Source: an uncultured Saccharospirillaceae bacterium (GTDB taxonomy: Bacteria; Pseudomonadota; Gammaproteobacteria; Pseudomonadales; Oceanobacteraceae). From it: DNA of 64,000 nucleotides. How positions within the stretch are numbered: the first letter of the stretch is position 1; the number at the start of each line of letters is the position of its first letter. Made by a program: the position numbers and the translations under genes. Below are positions 55,624-63,942 of this stretch, piece after piece. Location of the stretch: NCBI GenBank assembly GCA_947503895.1, contig CANNFT010000008.1, positions 203,883 through 267,882 on the forward strand, given 5' to 3'. The notes beneath the pieces were generated by a model. It was not told where the DNA came from, did no database searches, and was given only the letters and a program-made list of their open reading frames with translations.

Positions 55624-56238
55624 ATGCTCAATAAAGTTATCTGGTTAGCCGTCATTTTTCCCCTAATGATCACTGTGTATGGATTCGTGCGTATACAGTT
55701 CTTTGCGGACTATCTTTACTGGGGGGCTGAGCCGGGTAAATATCTGGTTCACTTGCTTGGCCAATGGTCCATAGGATTTCTGATTGCCTCTCTGACTATT
55801 ACCCCTTTACGCAAAATAGCATCGGTTAATTGGGTAAAGTACCGCAGGCGCTTAGGGCTGGCGGCTTTCTTTTATGGCTTGGCACATTTATTGGCTTACC
55901 TTGCATTGATGCTAGGGTTTGACGGTGCGGAATTAATCGCAGATTTGTATAAACGCCCTTATATTGTATTAGGCGCTCTAGCGCTTTTGTTGCTTTTTCC
56001 TTTGGCCATTACATCGACTAAAGGCTGGCAGAGAAAACTTAAACGCCGTTGGTTGACCCTCCACAAATTGGTTTATCCAGCTGCTTTGCTTTTAGTGGGG
56101 CACTTGTGGTGGCAGGTAAAGCAGGATTATGAATTGGCCCTGCTGATCACTGTGTTGATTGCTGTGCTGTTATTGGTGAGATTAACACCTCAAAGCTTTA
56201 GTCTGTTGCCGCAGAAGAATAAAGCTGTCGATCAATAG
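55624..56238 (+). CDS. msrQ: MsrPQ haem-binding membrane subunit MsrQ
   Basis: 204 residues with six membrane helices. Ferric-reductase-like haem domain (about 40-160) with conserved His in VHLLGQWSIG, GLAHLLAYL and LHKLVYPAALLLVGHLWWQ. It passes electrons from the quinone pool to MsrP. It follows msrP by 109 bases and the two form an operon. Confidence 0.93.
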   Translation: MLNKVIWLAVIFPLMITVYGFVRIQFFADYLYWGAEPGKYLVHLLGQWSIGFLIASLTITPLRKIASVNWVKYRRRLGLAAFFYGLAHLLAYLALMLGFDGAELIADLYKRPYIVLGALALLLLFPLAITSTKGWQRKLKRRWLTLHKLVYPAALLLVGHLWWQVKQDYELALLITVLIAVLLLVRLTPQSFSLLPQKNKAVDQ

Positions 56239-56533
56239 ATTTTTCAGTCAGGTCAGTGGATAAAGGAGGATGACTCGACATCTTTTAAAGCAGCCATTTA
56301 TTGAAACGTCAGTGGTCATTTTCCCTTGGTTGCTTTTGATAGAAGCGACGGTCTCCATTATGATTCACTGAAGAGCCTTTTCTACCAATGTTCTTCAATT
56401 TGAAAATACCGAATCCCATCGTGTCATTAACGTTTAGAAAGCGCCATACCATAACGTGAACAGATCGAAGATCGCTCTCACCCAAGCCTACATTAAGCTC
56501 TTCGGCTCGTGAGAGAACGAATTTGGCACTTAG

Positions 56534-56737
56534 CTAATCGTTAATGGCAATGGCTGTGTAACCAATGGCATTAAGCATGCTCAGAATTTCTGCACTGGAT
56601 TTACTGCCTGAAAACTCGACAGTTTTATTTTCTTTCGTAATATTAATGGCAGCGTCTTTTTCAAATTCTGTCAGTGCTTCAGTGATGGTATTTACGCAGT
56701 GGTTACAAGACATTTTCTCAATTTTAAATTTTTGCAT
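56534..56737 (-). CDS. copZ: Copper chaperone, CopZ-like
   Basis: 67 residues from the ATG at 56737, with GGAG 7 bases upstream. One heavy-metal-associated domain: KIEKMSCNHCVNTITEAL with the CxxC copper ligands (Cys11 and Cys14) and the final IGYTAIAIND. Hands Cu(I) to the exporter CopA or holds it in the cytoplasm. It diverges from copA and has its own promoter of the CueR type. Upstream in-frame residues are not part of it. Confidence 0.9.
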   Translation of the reverse strand: MQKFKIEKMSCNHCVNTITEALTEFEKDAAINITKENKTVEFSGSKSSAEILSMLNAIGYTAIAIND

Positions 56738-56766
56738 TTTATTCTCCTTTACGTGAAAGCGGTAAG

Positions 56767-56797
56767 AGTTTGAAGCCTCCTGCGATAGGAAGGTCAA
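56767..56797 (-). promoter_or_regulatory. CueR-type promoter of copZ
   Basis: On the minus strand TTGACC, a 19-base spacer and CAAACT. The spacer holds an ACCTTCC...GGAGGCT dyad like CueR operators. The overlong 19-bp spacer is the hallmark of promoters twisted open by MerR-family activators. Confidence 0.75.
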
Positions 56798-56834
56798 CAC
56801 TTAAAATGGGTAAAAAAGCTGTGCAAAAATTTCA

Positions 56835-56865
56835 TTGACTTTGCCATCATGGTAAGGGCTAGTGT
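56835..56865 (+). promoter_or_regulatory. CueR-type promoter of copA
   Basis: TTGACT (56835-56840), 19-base spacer, TAGTGT (56860-56865). The spacer holds the dyad TTGCCATCATGGTAA, imperfectly symmetric, matching the site at 63360-63390. Confidence 0.8.
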
Positions 56866-56900
56866 TCAGGCTATCGAATCGTGCAAAGGCTAAGATAGCA

Positions 56901-59270
56901 ATGGAGAATATAATTCATTTCAATGTGGCAGGGATGACTTGTGCTTCCTGTGTATCAAGGGTGGAAAAGGCGATACAGCAGGTATCGGGAGTGATGCAAG
57001 CCAGCGTCAATTTGGCACTTGAAGCTGCAACGGTTGAAGGCTTTGTCACGGCTCAATCTGTTGTGCAAGCGGTCAATCAAGCGGGATATCAAGTCGTTAC
57101 TTCAGAGGCGCAGTACGAGGTTAAGGGAATGACTTGTGCATCTTGCGTCGGTCGCGTCGAATCAGCGGTATTAGCTTTACCCCAAGTCATTTCAGCAGAC
57201 GTCAATCTCGCCACGGAAAAACTGTCTCTCACTTTATTAAGTGAGTTAACCCAAGCTGAGCTGACTCACACTATAAAGGATGCTGGTTATGAATTAGTCC
57301 AGCAATCAGACAGTACGTCAGCAGCGAAATCATCCCCACCTTTTTATAAACAAGACTGGTTCCCGGTGGTGGCTTCGCTCGCTTTGACGCTGCCGATGAT
57401 TGTGCCCATGTTTGCGATGTTTTTTCAGCGAGATTGGATGCCCCCGGCATGGGTGCAATTTGCCTTAGCCACCCCCGTGCAGTTTTACTTTGGCGCACGC
57501 TTTTATCGCGCTGGCTGGAGTGCGCTTAAAGCGCGAGTCGGGAATATGGATCTGTTGGTGGCTATTGGCACCAGTTCGGCATACGGGTTGTCGCTGTATC
57601 TCTGGCTGACTTTTACTGGCAATCATGGTTCGCCTCACCTGTATTTTGAGACCAGTAGCGCAGTCTTAAGCTTGGTGTTACTGGGCAAGTATCTTGAGCA
57701 CAGGGCCAAGCGTCGCACCACAAGTGCTTTAAAGGCTCTTGAAAACCTGAGACCAACGGCCGCTACCGTATGGCGGAATGACCAATGGCAAGCGGTTGCT
57801 ATCGATACAGTGAACAGTGGTGATCGGTTGCGAGTAAAACCGGGTGAGCGCATCTCAGTCGATGGCCATGTTGTGGCAGGCTCGTCACAGGTTGATGAAG
57901 CATTGATTAGTGGTGAGAGCGTGCCTGTATTCAAGGCAGAAGGTGATCAAGTGATTGGTGGTGCCATTAATTTGGATGGTCTATTAGAGGTTGAAGCCAC
58001 CAGTGTCGGCACTGAATCAACATTGGCTCAAATAATCCGCCTAGTGGAGCAGGCGCAAGGTGCTAAAGCGCCGGTTCAGGCGTTGGTAGACAAGGTTAGC
58101 TCTATATTTGTGCCAATCGTCTTATTCATTGCGATAACCACATTTTTTATATGGGGAGTCATGACTGGTGATTGGGAGAGTGCCATTCTAAATGCAGTGG
58201 CGGTACTCGTGATTGCCTGCCCCTGCGCATTGGGGTTGGCCACGCCAGCAGCCATTATGGCAGGTACGGGTACGGCTGCCCGATTTGGTATATTAGTTAA
58301 AGATGCCACCGCTCTTGAACAAGCCACTGTTATTGATATGGTCGTGTTTGATAAAACGGGCACTCTCACTCAAGGCTTGCCAAAGCTGACGAAGTTACAC
58401 ACTTTCGACAAGCCTTACTCTGAAGTTCTACAACTCGGCGCTTCACTTCAGCAACACAGTGAGCACCCGTTAGCGAGTGCCGTTGTTGAGCAATCCAAAG
58501 TAGAAGGTTTAGAGATTCTTGATGTTACGGATTTTGTTGTCGTTGCTGGGCGGGGTGTAAAAGGTAATTGCTCGGGTCAAAATTTATACTTAGGCAGCAG
58601 CTTGTGGATGAAAGAGTTGGGTGTGGCTCTGCCTGAGCGCTTACCGGTGGACATCCCTGGTGCATCCTTGTCTTGGTTGGTGAGTATAGAAAATAGTGAC
58701 CGCAATATATTAGGGTTGTTTTATTTTGCAGATGAATTGAAACCACAAGCCATTAGCTCAGTTCAACAATTGAAGCAGCAAGGTATTAAAGTGGCCATGT
58801 TGACAGGAGATAGTCAAACCAGCGCCGAATATAATGCCAACCAATTGAACTTAGACGATTTTAAAGCGCAAGTGTTACCAGAGCAAAAAGCGCAATATAT
58901 TCAGCAAGCTCAGCGCAACGGTCAGCGAGTCGCCATGGTGGGGGACGGCATAAATGATGGCCCAGCACTTGCGCAAGCCGATTTAGGTATAGCCATGGCG
59001 ACAGGTACGGAAGTGGCGGTAAGCGCATCGGCCATCACGCTCATGAGTGGTGATCCAAGATTGGTTTCATCAGCTTTGAAAATGGCGAAACTGACTTATC
59101 GTAAGATAAAACAGAATTTGTTTTGGGCATTTATTTTTAATGTGATTGGTATTCCTCTGGCAGCATTTGGTTACCTGAACCCAATTTTTGCCGGAGCAGC
59201 GATGGCATGTAGCAGTTTACTGGTCATTAGCAATGCCTTGTTATTACAACGTTGGCAACCTAAGGAATAA
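56901..59270 (+). CDS. copA: Cu(I)-exporting P-type ATPase
   Basis: 789 residues from ATG 56901; an in-frame start 13 codons earlier is unlikely as it lies near the -10. Two N-terminal metal-binding domains (GMTCASCVSR with Cys14/17, and GMTCASCVGR near 85), eight membrane helices, the CPC motif VIACPCALGLATPA, phosphorylation site DKTGTLTQG and MVGDGINDGPALAQAD. It pumps Cu(I) out of the cytoplasm. cueR begins 5 bases after its stop, so the two are one transcript. Confidence 0.97.
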   Translation: MENIIHFNVAGMTCASCVSRVEKAIQQVSGVMQASVNLALEAATVEGFVTAQSVVQAVNQAGYQVVTSEAQYEVKGMTCASCVGRVESAVLALPQVISADVNLATEKLSLTLLSELTQAELTHTIKDAGYELVQQSDSTSAAKSSPPFYKQDWFPVVASLALTLPMIVPMFAMFFQRDWMPPAWVQFALATPVQFYFGARFYRAGWSALKARVGNMDLLVAIGTSSAYGLSLYLWLTFTGNHGSPHLYFETSSAVLSLVLLGKYLEHRAKRRTTSALKALENLRPTAATVWRNDQWQAVAIDTVNSGDRLRVKPGERISVDGHVVAGSSQVDEALISGESVPVFKAEGDQVIGGAINLDGLLEVEATSVGTESTLAQIIRLVEQAQGAKAPVQALVDKVSSIFVPIVLFIAITTFFIWGVMTGDWESAILNAVAVLVIACPCALGLATPAAIMAGTGTAARFGILVKDATALEQATVIDMVVFDKTGTLTQGLPKLTKLHTFDKPYSEVLQLGASLQQHSEHPLASAVVEQSKVEGLEILDVTDFVVVAGRGVKGNCSGQNLYLGSSLWMKELGVALPERLPVDIPGASLSWLVSIENSDRNILGLFYFADELKPQAISSVQQLKQQGIKVAMLTGDSQTSAEYNANQLNLDDFKAQVLPEQKAQYIQQAQRNGQRVAMVGDGINDGPALAQADLGIAMATGTEVAVSASAITLMSGDPRLVSSALKMAKLTYRKIKQNLFWAFIFNVIGIPLAAFGYLNPIFAGAAMACSSLLVISNALLLQRWQPKE

Positions 59271-59275
59271 AAAAG

Positions 59276-59722
59276 ATGGAAAAGCTGATTACAATTGGCA
59301 AAGCAGCACAACGTACAGGACTTTCAGCGAAAATGATCCGTCATTACGAAGCAAGTGGATTGCTAAAAGGCGGTAAACGAAATCAAGCCGGTTATCGCCT
59401 TTATGATTCTCAGCAACTTGAATTGTTGGGGGTGATTAAACAAGCCAGAAAACTCGGTTTTGCGATATCTCAAATACATTCGCTATTGGATTTGATGCAC
59501 AACCCAGATAGAACCAGTCGAGAAGTGAAGTCTATTGCTCAGCACCACTTGCAGGATATTGAGCAAAAGATCACAGAGCTGGATAAAATGAGGCAATCAC
59601 TCAAGCAGTTGTCAGATAATTGCAGCGGTGACGAAAATGCAGATTGTCCAATACTCGATGGCTTATGCCAAAACACAGTTGCAACGACTACGAAAGCGAA
59701 TCAACAATTTAAGTTCTCTTAA
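59276..59722 (+). CDS. cueR: Copper-responsive MerR-family regulator CueR
   Basis: 148 residues. Winged helix at 5-70 (TIGKAAQRTGLSAKMIRHYE) and dimerisation helix at about 80-112. The metal-site cysteines Cys116 and Cys124 (NCSGDENADCPIL) have the spacing 8 of the Escherichia coli protein, and a Ser lies where the Cu(I) sensor has Ser77 (here near 81), as expected for copper, not zinc. An extra Cys131 is present. Probably activates copA, copZ and the operon at 59792-63271. Confidence 0.95.
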   Translation: MEKLITIGKAAQRTGLSAKMIRHYEASGLLKGGKRNQAGYRLYDSQQLELLGVIKQARKLGFAISQIHSLLDLMHNPDRTSREVKSIAQHHLQDIEQKITELDKMRQSLKQLSDNCSGDENADCPILDGLCQNTVATTTKANQQFKFS

Positions 59723-59762
59723 AAAAACGGCAGTCAAACTCAAGTTTGACTGCCGTTTTTTT
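59721..59762. terminator. Strong bidirectional terminator
   Basis: Perfect 20-bp stem with a 2-base loop (CA) and A/T ends. It separates copA-cueR from the convergent operon of the aminotransferase. Confidence 0.97.
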
Positions 59763-59791
59763 GATCAAAAGTGCCTACGAGCTGTTGGTGA

Positions 59792-61087
59792 TTATGCTTC
59801 TAAGCGTTGTGGTTCGTATGATAGTGATAACAAAGCCGTTCGTAATCTCGGAAGAGCTGCTTGAATGTCCATTGGGGAAATGGCGCAAACAGCAGCGCGG
59901 AACCAAGTTTGAGTCTCCGCTGATGTGCAGCCAAAACTGCTAAAAGGCACGACAGCCAAGCCCGCTGCGTCAACCAAGAATCGACTAATGTCGGCACCAC
60001 TATTAAGTTTGTGGCCGTTTGGTTGCACCATATGGAGGATATCGATTTTTAATAAGATATAAATCCCTGCCATCGGTAAGGTCGAATCAATGGGTAAGCC
60101 AGTCTCTTTCAGCTGTTGAATACCATGATGCAAGATTTGCATGGACGCCATGATTTTTTGCTTGAATGAGCTGAGGTAGTCCTGCCAATAATGATGGTGT
60201 TCTAATAGTATGCCCATTGCTTGTTGCTCAGCCGTGGGTGCCATTGAACCAATATGTTCGAGCAGTACTTGCATCTTAGCAATGATGGGCTTTGGGCCCA
60301 TTGCCCAACCAACTCTTATACCTGTCGCTGCAAAAGCTTTACTGCCTGCATCCACCACAATCAGGTAATCTTTAATATCGGGGCAAAGTGCAGACGGCAA
60401 ATAATGGATACTATTCTGCATCGTGAGCAGCCAATAAACTTGATCGTAAATCAGATAAACTGGTTTCTCGCCGATGCTTTCTCGCCGCTTATTTTCTGTC
60501 ACAATCAATTCACTAATGGCTATTAATTCATCTTTTGTAAACATAGCACCGTTAGGGTTTTGCGGTGAGCACAGTGTAATTAAGCGAGCCCGCTCAATGT
60601 GTTCACTTATTTGCTGTGCCGTGGGAAGAAAATTATTCTCCGCCGTTGTTTCAATCGGCAGGTGCTCGCCATGACACAGGTCGGTATAAAACATGTTATT
60701 CCATGATGGAACCGGATAAATAACCGGTTCGCCAGCACTGACCAGTGCTAGCATCGCGGTGTATAGGAGCGGCCTTGCTCCACTCGCAATTAGAATTTCA
60801 TTATCGGGGTGATAACTAACCGATCCTGCTTGCAGCGTCAGCTGAGCAATTTGGTTGCGTAACGGCAATACACCTTCTAACGGAGGATAATCATTGTGGT
60901 GATTGGTATAAGCTTGCTGGATTTGCTCTGTGAGATACTTGGGCATCGGAAATTGCTTAGTATCAAAATCACCAATGATTAAGTCACACACTGTTTTCCC
61001 ACTGGCGATTTGTTGCTGCACGTAGAATTCTAAATGGATGATATCTGAGTAATCAGTGGTATCGGCTAAATTTGATAAAGATTGCAT
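59792..61087 (-). CDS. Class I/II aminotransferase
   Basis: 431 residues counted from ATG 61087 (a GTG start six codons earlier, 61105, is possible). Fold type I PLP enzyme: IASGARPLLYTAML, SPQNPNGAMFT with the Asn, IYDQVYWLL and the cofactor Lys in VVDAGSKAFAATGIRVGWAMG. The Arg for the carboxylate is in the late WFRAAV. Substrate unknown. It is the last gene of a three-gene operon with a cysteine desulfurase, 57 or 39 bases after it. The context suggests transamination of a sulfur amino acid. Confidence 0.88.
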   Translation of the reverse strand: MQSLSNLADTTDYSDIIHLEFYVQQQIASGKTVCDLIIGDFDTKQFPMPKYLTEQIQQAYTNHHNDYPPLEGVLPLRNQIAQLTLQAGSVSYHPDNEILIASGARPLLYTAMLALVSAGEPVIYPVPSWNNMFYTDLCHGEHLPIETTAENNFLPTAQQISEHIERARLITLCSPQNPNGAMFTKDELIAISELIVTENKRRESIGEKPVYLIYDQVYWLLTMQNSIHYLPSALCPDIKDYLIVVDAGSKAFAATGIRVGWAMGPKPIIAKMQVLLEHIGSMAPTAEQQAMGILLEHHHYWQDYLSSFKQKIMASMQILHHGIQQLKETGLPIDSTLPMAGIYILLKIDILHMVQPNGHKLNSGADISRFLVDAAGLAVVPFSSFGCTSAETQTWFRAAVCAISPMDIQAALPRLRTALLSLSYEPQRLEA

Positions 61088-61144
61088 GGTTAAATTCTTC
61101 TTCACTCATTCGCATTCGTTCATAGTTTTATAGATGGATGCTCA

Positions 61145-62350
61145 CTAGATTTGCGAAGTCATCACTGCGACTTCCTTCACTTTTTGCAGTGTATAGTCAA
61201 TTTCGGCTGCAGTGGTTTGGCGACCGAGGCTGAAACGAATCGTGGCTTGGGCGAGTTCATCTGATAATCCCAGTGCAGTAAGTACATGGCTTGGTGCAAG
61301 ATTGCTGGATGAGCAAGCGGAGCCGGTGCTGACGGAAATATCTTTCTTTAACAGGTTAAGTAGTTTCTTACCATCAGTGTGCCTAAATGACATGTTGCAT
61401 ACGTGGGGTAACCTAGGAACGTTCATCCCGTTGACTTGTGTATTCGTCAGCTCCAATAGGCCGGCTTCCAATTTATTTCTAAGTGCTTCAAGTTGTTGCA
61501 ATGTTTCGTCACGTAATTCTTGTTGTGCGAGTTCGACGGCTTTAGCAAAACCAACAATTCCCGGTACGTTGAGCGTGCCACCGCGCAATCCCTGTTCACT
61601 GCTTCCGCCAGTAATTTGCGGTTTGATTTCGATGTTCTTTTTGTTGTGTTGCTTACGTAAATACAATCCGCCAATGCCTTTTGGCCCATAAATTTTGTGC
61701 GCTGAGCACGTTAATATATCTATAGGACAAGTGGCTAAGTCGATATCTACTTTGCCCAGTGCTTGGGTTGCATCGGTCATAAAGTAGATATCTTTTTCTT
61801 GAGCTAATTCAGCAATCTCGGCGATAGGGTTGATGGTTCCCAGTTCATTATTGGCGTACATTACGGTTATTAAGATGGTCTCTTCGTTGATTAGCTGCGC
61901 TAGTTTTGCCATATCAAAGCTACCATCGGGCAGGGGATCAATGTAAGAGACAACAGCACCATGCTGTTCGAGATCCCGTAAGGTTGCGAGTGTGGCCGGA
62001 TGCTCTATTGAAGAGGTAATGATGTGCTTCCCTTCGTGCGCGCAGGCCTGAAAGATGCCTCGAATCGCCAAATTATTGCTTTCGGTCGCTCCCGAGGTGA
62101 AGATGAAATTTTCTGGTGTTGTGCCCAGTGCTGACGCAATCGTTTCCCTTGCTTGAGTGACTGCTTTGTGGGCATTCCAACCGTGTAAACCATGCATGCT
62201 GGCAGCATTACCAAAGTCGTTTGTAAAGTAAGGTAACATGGCTTCAACAACACATTTATCACAGGGAGTGGTAGCGTTGTGATCCAAATAGATTGGAAAG
62301 TTTAGATTGTGGTTAATTGACTTTGTAACGAGCGTGGCTGTAGCTGACAT
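61145..62350 (-). CDS. Cysteine desulfurase (NifS/IscS-like)
   Basis: 401 residues. PLP enzyme that takes sulfur from cysteine as a persulfide. IYLDHNATTPC near the start, the cofactor Lys219 in CSAHKIYGPKGIGGLY and the mobile loop with catalytic Cys346 in VSTGSACSSSN. Closest in length and loop to NifS/IscS class I. AAGGA lies about 9 bases before ATG 62350. No iscU, iscA, fdx or sufB-like gene is next to it, so it is not a housekeeping isc copy. The gene follows an unknown protein 60 bases upstream. Confidence 0.92.
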   Translation of the reverse strand: MSATATLVTKSINHNLNFPIYLDHNATTPCDKCVVEAMLPYFTNDFGNAASMHGLHGWNAHKAVTQARETIASALGTTPENFIFTSGATESNNLAIRGIFQACAHEGKHIITSSIEHPATLATLRDLEQHGAVVSYIDPLPDGSFDMAKLAQLINEETILITVMYANNELGTINPIAEIAELAQEKDIYFMTDATQALGKVDIDLATCPIDILTCSAHKIYGPKGIGGLYLRKQHNKKNIEIKPQITGGSSEQGLRGGTLNVPGIVGFAKAVELAQQELRDETLQQLEALRNKLEAGLLELTNTQVNGMNVPRLPHVCNMSFRHTDGKKLLNLLKKDISVSTGSACSSSNLAPSHVLTALGLSDELAQATIRFSLGRQTTAAEIDYTLQKVKEVAVMTSQI

Positions 62351-62410
62351 TATTATATCCTTGTAATTTCATTGTAATTATTATTTTTTAGTTAGATCGA
62401 GGTTTGTTGA

Positions 62411-63271
62411 TTACGCGGCGCAATCTTTAACGGGTTGGCTTGCCACTGTATTTATGGAGTAGTGTTCGGCATCAAAATCGGATAGGAAAACATTAGAGAT
62501 TTTAAGCTTGTTATCGCCGAGGATGCTTGGGCGAAGAAACAGTGCCATAGCCACTTCGGTACCATTTACCACTTTGTTGTAATCATCCATTTCAGAGAAA
62601 TCCATGATATGACAAGCACCAACTTGAGGGTGTATTTTTAATGCTTTTTGGTAGGCGTCCTTATAGTGTTGAGCCATGATGAGTGGGCATTTAGCAATCC
62701 AAATATCTTTGTCCTTTGATTCCGCTAAAACGATGTCAGTTCCTTGCTGGTTTCTGAAGATCACCTGAGTCACCTCATTCACTTGCTTTAGTGATAGCTG
62801 CGGAAACTGAGTTAATTGGTTTGATACTATTTTTCGTAATGATTGAATGCCGCGATTTTTACAATTGCGTTCGCCCTGGATAACCAGCTTGTCGCGTTTC
62901 ACGAATTTGTATTGGTCTAAGATCGTCTCTAACTCGTCAGGAAGTGGTGCCAATCCTGTATTGTCAGATTTCTGGGTGGGAGACGGTGAGATTTCACAAG
63001 ACTCAACGCCGCACTGTAATCCTAAGTCATCAATCAATACGCCTAATACAATCTTGATGTCCTTTTTGTGTGCCAAGATTGCATTGTTGGCAACGTTTAA
63101 TGCTTTGGTTAATGAATCGGTGGAAAAATCAGTGGCTGAATAACGAGGGTCAAAATGTCCGCCTTCTAAGTAAACAGCAGTCACCGTGGGGGAGCATTCA
63201 GTCACATCCTCTTGAATCAACGTTATTAGTTCGCTCTCTACTTTGCTAATGTTTTTTTTGATGAGTTTCAT
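62411..63271 (-). CDS. Unrecognised 7-cysteine protein, first gene of a copper-type operon
   Basis: 286 residues with no signal peptide and no membrane segment, so cytoplasmic. Cys at 26, 87, 92, 137, 195, 220 and 284. Notable stretches are YLEGGHFDPRYSATDF (33-48), IKIVLGVLIDDLGLQCGVES (72-91), GERNCKNRGI and WIAKCPLIMA, and HIMDFSEMDDYNKVVNG. I do not recognise the family. The strand-helix pattern with conserved-looking Asp/Glu groups suggests an enzyme. Transcribed from a CueR-type promoter 90 bases upstream and followed by a cysteine desulfurase and an aminotransferase. Start ATG follows GAGAGAAG. Confidence 0.75.
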   Translation of the reverse strand: MKLIKKNISKVESELITLIQEDVTECSPTVTAVYLEGGHFDPRYSATDFSTDSLTKALNVANNAILAHKKDIKIVLGVLIDDLGLQCGVESCEISPSPTQKSDNTGLAPLPDELETILDQYKFVKRDKLVIQGERNCKNRGIQSLRKIVSNQLTQFPQLSLKQVNEVTQVIFRNQQGTDIVLAESKDKDIWIAKCPLIMAQHYKDAYQKALKIHPQVGACHIMDFSEMDDYNKVVNGTEVAMALFLRPSILGDNKLKISNVFLSDFDAEHYSINTVASQPVKDCAA

Positions 63272-63359
63272 AGTCTTCTCTCAACACAAATCCATGGTAA
63301 CCCTATGCTTGCAGCCTTAAAGTTCAGCTTGACAAGCTATTGGCGCTTTTGGCGAACCG

Positions 63360-63390
63360 AATGTAGGGTTTACCATAGTGGCAAGGTCAA
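63360..63390 (-). promoter_or_regulatory. CueR-type promoter of the 63271-59792 operon
   Basis: On the minus strand TTGACC (63385-63390), a 19-base spacer and TACATT (63360-63365). The spacer begins TTGCCACTATGGTAA, which differs from the copA promoter dyad (56841-56855) at two positions in the centre. Directly visible, and placed about 90 bases before the start of the first gene. Confidence 0.8.
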
Positions 63391-63905
63391 GATTTTTTTA
63401 ATGATTAATGACTAACCTTTTGTCTTTTTTAGGCTAAGCGTAAGGCGGTCGCTTAGTACGGAGTAGAAACACACAAGGAGTAAAGTGAAGTATTGAGTTG
63501 AGTGGACTAGGTTTTGAGGCTTTGTTATTGAGCCTCTTAGTTTCTTTTCTATGGCCAGCAGTGTTGGGATTGGCGGAATAACTGATTTATCAGCGAGACT
63601 ATCTGCTATCTATACATGCATAGATAAAGTGAGGACCCACAATAGTAGAAACCTTAACCATGCTAGATAGTGAGCAGCTGAAACAAAATGAAAGCTCGAC
63701 ATGCTTCTTCTATATAGCCCATGTTGACCATCGACGGATCCGATGAAGTAGAAGCTGTTGTGGCAGGGCTTCTTAATGACTCCAATTCCCGGAAACATTG
63801 ACCTTGGCGTGAATCATACAAAGAATGTCTGAAATCACATTTGCACTCCAAAAACCTTGGTCTAACCTTTAGTTCTGTTGTCATGCATAAATATGTGAAT
63901 ATTGG
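63391..63905. other. Intergenic region between copper-type operon and right-edge promoter
   Basis: About 500 bases without a convincing gene. Frames of 62-73 codons on the minus strand are not protein-like. It holds the upstream parts of two divergent promoters. Confidence 0.5.
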
Positions 63906-63942
63906 TTGACACTTCAGTGAAGATCCCTATAATGCGCCCCTC
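63906..63942 (+). promoter_or_regulatory. Strong sigma70 promoter with GC-rich discriminator
   Basis: TTGACA (63906-63911), 16-bp spacer, TATAAT (63928-63933), followed by GCGCCCCTC. Near-consensus boxes with such a discriminator are typical of rRNA and tRNA operons. No gene starts in the remaining 58 bases, so the transcribed unit lies beyond the window. Confidence 0.75.
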
